The notes below the pieces were generated by a model, which was given only the letters and a program-made list of their open reading frames with translations, made no database searches and had not been told where the DNA came from. This document shows positions 56,301-64,000 of a DNA stretch of 64,000 bases, piece by piece (positions within the stretch are counted from its first letter, which is position 1; every line of letters begins with the position of its first letter). The translations under genes and the position numbers were made by a program. This DNA comes from Trifolium pratense (taxonomy: Eukaryota > Streptophyta > Magnoliopsida > Fabales > Fabaceae): NCBI RefSeq assembly GCF_020283565.1, contig NC_060063.1, positions 744,001 to 808,000 of the forward strand. Reading direction: 5' to 3'.

Positions 56301-58177
56301 TTATTTTCTAAAATTTATGTTGAGTTTAAATTGCTGATAAGGATATTAAAGACTCGTGTACTGAACAACGCATTTTCAGACACAATGAAACACGGTGTTT
56401 TGACATTTTCAAATTTTCTAAAAACTAGATGTATGTTCTACAAAATTAAAAGCAAATGATGAAGAAAAAGTTGGATTTATGTTCGATGAGGTGAAAATGA
56501 AAAACATGGAATGTAAATAAACTCTTATTTTCACACAAAAATACATGTTCTTCAAATATGCGCTATTTCACATAAATGATTGTTGCTAATGATGCTTACT
56601 TTCTTTTCATTTGATGTGTAGCTATGGTTCTACGAAGTGTGGTCTAAGGCAATTTCATGGATCACTATTGAAGGAGTGCAAGCGATCGAAAGTAGGTGTC
56701 CATACAGCATCTCCAGGCATGGTTCTCACAGAACTTCTTTTAAGGTACATCTCTATTTACAAAGTTGTTCTTATTTTCCCACTTATTTTTTTTATCGCTT
56801 TACGAAATCTTATTTTCATCTAGTCCTTGTTCCTATCATGAATAGCATTCTTGTGTTTGTTTTACCTAACTTTCTCTAAACAATGTTCTGTTTGGATTGA
56901 CTTATTTAAATTTGTCTACTGGCAAGCATTTGTAAGGGCTTGTAGAAACAGTTTATGACATGTTCATGAGCTGTTTTAAGCTTGTTTCCATAAGCTCTCC
57001 AGGACAGTTTATGAAAATAGCTTATAGCTTATATGAAAACAGATTGATTGCATTTTTTTGTTGTTATCGAAATAGCTTATATATAAACATTTATTTGATA
57101 ATTATGATATGTTTTGCACAGTGGCTCAACCATCCAAAACAAGCAAATGTTTAATATCATATGTGAGCTTCCTGAAACTGTTGCCAGAACATTAGTTCCA
57201 CGGATGCGAGTTGTTAAGGGAACAGGCAAGGCCATCAATTACTTGACTCCTCCAAGAATCTTACTTGCATTGGTCACTGCCTGGTTACGACGAGGTCGTT
57301 GGTTTGACGATGAGGTATGTAATGTGATTATTTCGAGGATGAAATTATGCGCTTCAATTACACATGGTATACTTCAAATATCGTAAAAGAACCTAGTATT
57401 GCACATTCATATAAACACTCCTCTTCAAACCTAGTAATTACATATGTAGCATAGACACAGACACCAGACACAGACACAAATAATAATTTATGAAAATAAA
57501 AGTGATCAATGTAATTATGTTTGTTGTTCGGTGTTGGACACTCGCCTTCGATATTGTTAGAATAGCAACCGATTTTCAAAAGTAAAAAGGTAATTAAAAA
57601 AACACGCAAACAGCTTCTTCAAAAAAAAAAAAAAACACGCAAACAATGAACAAAATATTTGATCGCAGAGTTCAGCCAATGGTGCCTACGTCTCCTACTG
57701 CTTAGTGGCTACAATACCTTCCTATTAATCGAACTTAGGATTTATAGTACAACCTGTGTTTAAATACTACAATCTAATTTACAAGATTACCTTTGAACTG
57801 TACGAAAAGGGCCTTGCCTTACCTCGTTCGAGCGACTTGCTCACCTATCAGTAAACTATGATTCATATCCAACAGATATGATAATAAGTGTCGGTGTTAC
57901 TATGATTAGTTAACTTAAGACTCTTATGTCATTTTTCATAGCTAGAAATTGTTGAATAAGAAGCATATAATGATCCACATGTATATTTCAGGGAAGAGCA
58001 TTGTACTCAGCCGAAGCAGACCGACTTAGAAACTGGGCGGAAAACCGCGCACGTTTTTCCTTCACCGATGCAATGGAAATGTACACAGAAAACACTTGGT
58101 TATCGGTGTTCTCACTTTCGGTTGTTTGTGCTTTCATAATTCTTTCTAGCACTGGCCCCAATTTGCCTGGAACATAA
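53392..58177 (+). CDS. NYC1: Chlorophyll b reductase NYC1 (short-chain dehydrogenase, thylakoid)
   Basis: Ten exons: 53392-53733, 54313-54391, 54802-54937, 55274-55348, 55450-55645, 55930-55998, 56112-56251, 56622-56744, 57122-57314 and 57992-58177. All have GT-AG borders and join to 512 residues, near the usual length. N-terminal plastid transit-like region; hydrophobic segments at about 119-140 and 150-170. The SDR fold has NAD(P)-binding TGSTRGLGKAL (184-194), NNAG (278-281) and catalytic Tyr347-x3-Lys351 (YGSTK). A C-terminal hydrophobic segment (about 485-505) precedes the end. Long insertions in the SDR domain and the trailing membrane segment distinguish NYC1 from NOL. The enzyme reduces chlorophyll b to 7-hydroxymethyl chlorophyll a, the first step of chlorophyll b breakdown and of LHCII dismantling. 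No defect seen. Confidence 0.93.
53885..53985 (-). mobile_element. SINE-like repeat in NYC1 intron 1
   Basis: Reverse complement has AGTGGTTAATGAGCT (box A-like) and AGTTCAATCCC (box B-like). Ends not defined. Sequence on both sides is related to the intronic MITE family (ATAAGTGTTTATCTATAAAT). Confidence 0.4.
54472..54581. mobile_element. Stowaway-like MITE in NYC1 intron 2
   Basis: Left end CTCTATAAGAGATGCTTCAC; right end, in reverse complement, CTCCCTCTGGTCCTTTTGAT, then AAGAGACACTTCAC. TA on both sides. The left end is shortened. Confidence 0.6.
56886..57100. mobile_element. Intronic MITE in NYC1 intron 8
   Basis: Left end TCTGTTTGGATTGACTTATT and inner blocks TTCCATAAGCTCTCC and TATGAAAACAGATTG match the TraB and ANK-AAA intron elements. 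The right end is degraded. Confidence 0.55.
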
Positions 58178-58800
58178 TATCTTGATGCAAATTTGAAACT
58201 ACAAAATTAGAAAGGCATGCAATTTTGTGCCTTAAATCATCAAAAACACAACAAAATGAACCTATAAACCATAAAACAAAGTGGATCATTTTTTCCAACA
58301 TGTCCACTTAAACTCCTTCAAACAGTTATCTTTTTAACATTTTTTTAGTTGTTTTGTTTGTAATCTTTTGTTGTATGTGTTTTGTGTAAGTTTCATGTAT
58401 AGTCTTCTATGTAATCAAGCATTCCCCATTGTGATGCTTATTTATAGTCAATAGAAGTATCATTGTACTATGTAATGTATATACTTTGATTAAAATTTTA
58501 GACTATGATATGAAATTTCATATTTTCTGTTACGTTTATTTATTATTCGAGTTCATGAACATTGTATTAAGATTTCACATCAATTAAAGACCAGTTGTGT
58601 TATTTTGACATCAAAATTTGACAACAACTTAGATGGTTAATACATAATAATGGGAAAAACAGGAATAGAAAAAAAAAAAAAAAAAGAATACAATCACAAC
58701 ACTGTCAACACAAGAATATAATGTGAAAATTCCAAAACAGAAGAAAAAATCACGGTCGTTGTATAAACTGACAACCAGAGAATATCACAATGTGAAAATT
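58178..58800 (+). other. Probable NYC1 3' UTR and flank
   Basis: About 300 bases after the stop have the T-rich composition of a plant 3' UTR, with a TTGTAATC/TGTATGTG stretch near 58360. The poly(A) site cannot be fixed. An A-run with AAAAAGAATAC lies at 58668-58690. Confidence 0.35.
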
Positions 58801-58804
58801 GTTA

Positions 58805-58985
58805 TAACACATAGACTATCCTGCACCTTTCCACGACCCCAACAGCCCAGGGCCCCATCTTAGGTGGTCCCGACACTGTCACTTCACGATATTCTTCACC
58901 TCTTATTTAGTAGAGTTTTTATCTTCCGTGGGAATCGATCCATTCCCACTACCAATTTCAGCATTTTTTACCGGTTAAGTTAGGA
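58805..58985 (-). mobile_element. SINE-like repeat
   Basis: Reverse complement has AACCGGTAAAAAATGCTG and GGATCGATTCCCAC (box B-like), followed by a GC-rich body (GGGCCCTGGGCTGTTGGGG) unlike the surroundings. Family unknown. Confidence 0.4.
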
Positions 58986-59117
58986 TTTGTGGATATAGTT
59001 TGGTTTTAGTTCAACCTACACAACTATAACAAAGAATTAGTAGTTTTTCTTGCTTTGATGTCCCCGTTTTTGTTAAGGAATCACATGTAGTGTACTCATG
59101 TACTATGACATACAGAC

Positions 59118-59384
59118 ATAGAAAAATTTCTCGTTCCACCTACTCACTTTCTCACCCACCCCCTGTTTTTCCATTTTTGCCCTTGGTCAAAAAATTCGGA
59201 ACGTATTTTCCGAATTTTTTTGCCTTTAAAAACAACTTCGGAATGTATTTTCCGAATTTTTTCCAAATTTGAACTAAAAAAATTCGGAAAACGCGTTTCG
59301 AATTTTTTGACCAAGGGCAAAAATAGAAAAACAGGGACTGGGTGAGAAAGTGAATGGGTGGGATGAGAAATTTTCCAAACATAG
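59118..59384. mobile_element. Inverted-repeat MITE with TTCGGAA subrepeats
   Basis: The left arm (GAAAAATTTCTC, CACTTTCTCACCC, TTTTTGCCCTTGGTCAAAA) pairs with the right arm (59300-59384) over about 110 bases. The centre carries several TTCCGAATTTTTT blocks. Confidence 0.7.
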
Positions 59385-59936
59385 TATATTATTTCTCCCA
59401 ACTAGTAATGTGAATTATGTGATTCTTCTCTAGCTTTACCTTACAATGTGCTAATTTGTCTTTTACCTAAAAATATTGCTAATTTGTCCCCTAACTTATG
59501 AAAATTTTCCAATGCACAATCTTTACATTGTTGGAACAAATCTAGTAGTGAGTAAAGAGTAAAATTCTAAGATTTGTGGCTTAGCAAAACAATTCTATGC
59601 AAGATAAGTATTTATTTTTATTTACTACTTACGATACAATAGGACAAATTTTAGATTGACAATTTTGATATGTGGTTTATTACCGACCAACATTTAAAAA
59701 TTATTCAAAATTTCATTGATGATTTACAGCATCCTTGAAAGTAAAATATTATGATTCTCTTTGTTTTAACCGGTTTATGAAAAAAATACTTAGAAAAAAT
59801 TAATACAGTGTGTTTTAAAACTCAAATAATCCACCAAATATTCTGTATTTATATTTTTTTTACTTGGTTTGTGTATTTGACAAATAAATAAATATTGTGT
59901 AGTACTTATATTATTCAATATGCAAACTATTTTTGT

Positions 59937-60206
59937 CAAAAGAAATAAAAGATGTTTTCTCTTCCCACCTCCCGTGAATCTTTTATACCTCCCAATATTC
60001 CAATTTTACCCTTAAAGAAAAATTCGGTTCGCAGAAACCGAATTTTTACTAGTGCAAATTCAGAGTAAATTTCGATTTTTAGAAACCGAAATTTGTTTTC
60101 AAGGCAAAAAAAAACTTCGGTTTCTACGAACCGAAGTTTTTTCAAGGGCAAAATTGAAAATTCAGGGGGGATAAAAGATTCGCGGGGGGTGGGAAGAGAA
60201 AAATTG
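59937..60206. mobile_element. Inverted-repeat MITE with AACCGAA subrepeats
   Basis: The left arm (TTCTCTTCCCACCTCCCG, CAATTTTACCCTT) pairs with the right arm (TGGGAAGAGAAAAA at its end). Inner AAACCGAA/TTCGGTTT motifs alternate. Same general architecture as the element at 59118. Confidence 0.7.
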
Positions 60207-61743
60207 TAATATTGGACCAGCTGAAACAATAAGCCCATGTACACAAGGCCTCCCCAATACTGGGAAATTGCTCTTCTCTTTCTTAAATTTCTCAGAATTT
60301 TCTCATCTACCAAACAATAATATAAAATTTTACCGAAAGATATCTTTTAATAGTGTATTTTATTTTTATGAGTAACGGAGAGAAGAGCAATCACTCTTAT
60401 CATCATCATTCACAAGTCTTGTGCATAAGCATAGCATTTCTGGTCGAACCCGTCCAACCCAACTAAGACGATTCGAAGATAAGACATCCATCCCCCTTTA
60501 GAAGCATCAAATGCAAGCCAAGCGGTTTAGAAGGGAATGTTTGGACAAACAAATAGGCTGCAGGCCCGCAGAGTTGGTTTAAGCGGATGCCCGAAGTCTA
60601 ATAGTAGTTGAGTGGGAGTGGGCGTAAAAGCTGTGAACGAATCGACAGTTACAATATGAAGCCTAAAGTATTAATAATTTATTATTATTATTAGATTAGA
60701 TTAATAATTTTAAAATTATAAAATATTTATTTAAAATTTATCTTTCAAATTAATTTTGTATTCAGCAAGTATCACTACAATGACATCATATACTTGGCAC
60801 AAAATCTATGTGATTAAGAAACCAACTCATCTATAAAGATAGATGACTAATGACTATACTCTTTAGTCCCTACCAATCATTTACTAATTTCCACCAAATA
60901 ATTTGCTACCTAATCCATTTGGTTTAATGCTAGGGCTAATGAATGAATGGAGATAAGATAACAAACGTGAGTGGTACTTTGGAGTCAAGTCATAGAGAGT
61001 CACATGTGAATGCCACATTCCAAGACTGAATTTCATTCTTCCTTCAATCACTCTGCATGAGCCAGTTGCTTTCACATGCCATTTTGGGAATATTTTCTAA
61101 AAATATTTATAAGTTTTTATTTTCGAAATTTTTCATTATTTTGTTTTTTTTTTGTCAAATTTTTTTTTTTTTTATTTTCATATTCTCTTTTTTGTTTTTT
61201 TTTACGAAATATTCTCTTATTTTTGTTAGTTGAAGATAAAATAAAAACATAAAAGATTGGAAGTAATGGGTCTTAAGAGTAACAAAGGGGTCGGGTGTGC
61301 CCTAAACAAAAGTGTTGTTTGTAGGACCCTACACCCATTAGTGTGTTCGAGCTTTCAAAGATTCAAGGAGATATTTTTATCAATCAATTTTGATTGGAAA
61401 AGTTGTACCCTATATTAATAGATATTTAGTTTTTAATGACAAATAAAATAAATTAAGACGGGATTAAAGTAACTACAAATAAGGGTGTAAAAAAAAAAAC
61501 TAATCCCGGCCCTCTCCCCCTCTTTATAGGACTATAATGCGCTAATGTAAAAAAAAAAAAAAAAACTATAATGACTAGTTGGGGTGTCAATCAACCTGCG
61601 AAATTATTAATTGCATTCTTTTATTAAGAATTTAATTGCATTTTTTTTTTGGTAAAAAATTTAATTGAATTTCTAAGTAAACATTTATTATTTGAATCCA
61701 ATCCGGTAAGAGCAACTTTAACGTATGGTTTACTAAGCTCATA
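60207..61743. other. Intergenic region, no gene recognised
   Basis: AT-rich, with a mixed-composition segment at 60380-60650 and a short frame on the minus strand at 60884-61075 that resembles nothing I know. Confidence 0.4.
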
Positions 61744-61868
61744 CTCCCTCCGTCTCAAAATATAAGAAAAAGTTAGTCAACAAAAGTGAATGTATTTAGT
61801 CCAAATTTTGAACTAAATACATCAAACTTGTTTGACTCGTTTTTGCTTATATTTCAGGACGGAAAGAA
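61744..61868. mobile_element. Stowaway-type MITE
   Basis: Left end CTCCCTCCGTCTCAAAATAT; right end, in reverse complement, TTCTTTCCGTCCTGAAATAT. TA flanks at 61742-61743 and 61869-61870. Confidence 0.75.
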
Positions 61869-61935
61869 TAAATCTATTAAAAACAATTTTTTAATCAAGC
61901 ATGTGGTATCAAGTTTGGTTCTTTATAAACAACTA

Positions 61936-62398
61936 CTCCCTCCGTCCCAAATTATAAGGGAAAAAACAAAAAACACACTTATTAAGAAAATCATTTAATA
62001 TTCTAAAATTTGTCAAAAACATAATTTTGTTTCCAAAAATACCCTTATTAACTTATCACATGAAAAATCAAATGATAATCATAATATTAATTAGAGTGAC
62101 TCTATAAAGGAATAAATGTTGTTGATTAAGCAATTAAAATACGTAAAGTTGGTTAATTCATGGGTTCAATACCAAGAAAAAGGGGAAAGAAGGGTCATCC
62201 ATTAATTCAAATTTTAATACCAAGAAGTTCTTGACCATAATAAATTCTAGTAATCATAATAAATTGAATTGTTTTGGAAAACATAACTAAGGGTATTTCT
62301 GGAACTTTAGAATTAAATTGGTCAAATTTGAGTTTTTTTTATATAATTTGGGACAAAAAAAAAAAGCTTTTTTCCCTTATAATTTGGGACGGATGGAG
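61936..62398. mobile_element. Stowaway-type MITE, 463 bp
   Basis: Left end CTCCCTCCGTCCCAAATTAT; right end, in reverse complement, CTCCATCCGTCCCAAATTAT. TA flanks at 61934-61935 and 62399-62400. Confidence 0.85.
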
Positions 62399-62400
62399 TA

Positions 62401-63043
62401 CCATTAAAGTAAAAACTACTTAAATTAACTATAAATTTCTTAAATCCTACAAATCACTTTGAAGTTTGAACCCACACAAAATAACTTAGTTTAACCACTT
62501 AATTTACTTTCACTAAAGATGCAGAATGTGAATGAATACTCTGTCGAAATTACATACCCTGGCTGGCAGGCTCATCTTTTGAGCAATAGTGGTCTGTAAT
62601 GCCAGCCTCATCCATATGTTGGCATGACATGGCATACAAGTTGGCATCAAAATTAAGATATTTTCCATGTTCATCATACAACGTGATTGCACAACAAACA
62701 AATCCTCATCTCATTAAAAAAATCCACAAATGTATGAGACATACATTCGTCTTGTATGTAAAATTAAAATTATAGATAGAGCTATATGATCATGTTCCTT
62801 AGGTCTTGAAACTGGTCCTAGCTAGTACAGTGAAGCATGAAGCATGTGTGTATATGGACACAAAAATGTTATTGTACATGTTATGAAAGTGGGGTTCTCA
62901 AGTAAAAGATTATGACTGTTGTTCCTCAAAACTAGTTCCAAATGTGCAACGGTAGATTTTATGGTTGGAGTTTATGTCAACATTTTAAGAATCTCAATGT
63001 CATTAAGATTATAAAAGAACAATGCCCAACTATTTTTTTGGAA
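62401..63043. other. Intergenic region, no gene recognised
   Basis: A patch of mixed composition at 62510-62700 is open on the minus strand (62 codons) but shows no known motif. Confidence 0.35.
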
Positions 63044-63230
63044 AATGCTAATCAGTGCATGCACCCGAAACATTTGTTAAGCATATTAATATAGTAAAAA
63101 TTTATTTTGGAACGTGTGATTCATTATCTTAAAAATCTAAAAAGTTACTTTTACAACATTAATTTATCTTTTAATTTTTATTTTGGTATGCTTAACAAAT
63201 GTCTGAGGGACATTGTTTAACATAACCCTT
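63044..63230. mobile_element. MITE with TTTGTTAAGCATA arms
   Basis: ACATTTGTTAAGCATATT on the left pairs with TATGCTTAACAAATGT on the right, with outer similarity. A half-copy lies near 7019-7055. Confidence 0.55.
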
Positions 63231-64000
63231 CTTTTTTTAGTATCATCTTATAAACACTCACTTTAACATTTTATTTTCAATCAACATTTTTATTGAATAT
63301 GCGTATAGATTTCACCACACAATCGTTTTCAAAATAGATATTGAATTACATGCGTTTCTTTTTGTATTTGAGACAAAATAAAAAAAAAAGTTTCATTCAT
63401 TTTATTTTATTTTTCTAAAACTTGAATCTAACCGCTTTAAATTGAGCAAACAAAAATAAATTAAGAAATATTAGGATTTTTTATTTAAATTTTTTAATCA
63501 TCTTTTTTTTTTATAAAAATACCTACTACAATTTCTTATAGGCTTCTAGAAAATGGAAGTCCAACGCCTTAAGGCACCTTACACTACACTCCCTCAAGAC
63601 CTGCCCTGCCAATATAAACACTACAAGTCATACTCACTCATAACTAAATTATCTATCTAAACTTTCTTTGCACATTTGTAAAGCTTATTTTTGCTCTTTT
63701 TTGGGGTAAAATATTTACTCTTTGAGTACATATAGTACATATAGAGGCTTGTTGTGCTATGTGTCGATTAAATTTGGATATCCTCTCATGCAGTGGCCTA
63801 GCTAAACCCTAATCTAGAGGTTTTAAAATATAGGTGATAGGTGAAGTGATATTAGCAATGTAAAAAAATAATTTTAGGAGATTAAACGTACAAAATTGGT
63901 AAAACATCAGCAAGTCGGTTTTGTAAGATTGAATTAGACTCAATACTTATTTATAAGATGATATTAGGTCTCTTCAAGATCTGTTTGGTCACTCGTTATT
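63231..64000. other. AT-rich end of window, no gene recognised
   Basis: CCAATATAAACACTAC at about 63609-63624 could be a CCAAT/TATA-type promoter pointing rightward out of the window, but no start codon with a plausible product follows before 64000. Confidence 0.3.

Noticed and set aside
59144..59401. Overlapping frames of 76-85 codons on the minus strand
   Set aside because: They arise from the palindromic MITE 59118-59384.
60884..61075. Possible small gene on the minus strand
   Set aside because: No motif, splice signal or homologue recognised; composition resembles other spacer. Kept only as a remark.
62503..62720. Possible microRNA or small gene
   Set aside because: The repeated GGCATG and GCCAGC words do not form a convincing long hairpin, and no known plant miRNA sequence was recognised.
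1..64000. CRISPR arrays, bacterial operons or prophage
   Set aside because: Introns, SINEs, MITEs and plant gene families show this is plant nuclear DNA; no regularly spaced repeats of that kind are present.

Overview
The window is plant nuclear DNA, most likely from a legume and plausibly Medicago. It is AT-rich, its genes are split by GT-AG introns, and it is full of Stowaway, hAT, MULE and Harbinger mini-elements, tRNA-derived SINEs and solo LTRs. The species is inferred from the repeat style and a DEFL/NCR-type peptide gene, not from a search. No tRNA, rRNA, CRISPR or bacterial feature was seen.

Layout. 1-2960: nested SINEs, one MULE-type MITE and AT-rich spacer. 2960-20940: three tandem minus-strand copies of a five-exon, probably plastid-targeted TraB-domain gene (CDS 3252-6773, 9221-12517, 16859-20875), all open. 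Between copies 2 and 3 lie a hAT element nested in a SINE and a solo LTR. 22134-25714: a minus-strand six-exon gene for a 479-residue ankyrin-repeat plus CbxX/CfqX-type AAA ATPase. 26100-43100: a transposon graveyard holding hAT elements, a broken RNase H-like retro-gene, hAT transposase remains, a tandem segmental duplication with reciprocal MULE-MITE insertions, a long foldback element, a Harbinger-type element and a gypsy-type solo LTR. Inside it, at 29753-30105, sits a small two-exon gene for a secreted six-cysteine peptide. 44713-47996: a 5'-truncated Ty1-copia relic. 48101-49480: an SNW/SKIP pseudogene. 49858-50421: another solo LTR. 53392-58177: a plus-strand ten-exon gene for NYC1-type chlorophyll b reductase, with ABRE/G-box motifs upstream. 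58180-64000: MITEs and spacer, no gene recognised.

The credible live genes are TraB x3, ANK-AAA, the cysteine-rich peptide and NYC1. The TraB proteins and NYC1 are probably plastid proteins. They share no operon-like logic, as expected in a plant genome. Much of the history can be read directly because many insertions keep perfect target-site duplications (TSDs), and several have an empty-site paralogue inside the window. I found no clear new multi-gene system. The most noteworthy items are the cysteine-rich peptide gene, the TraB triplication dated by a SINE, and the reciprocal MULE-MITE insertions.
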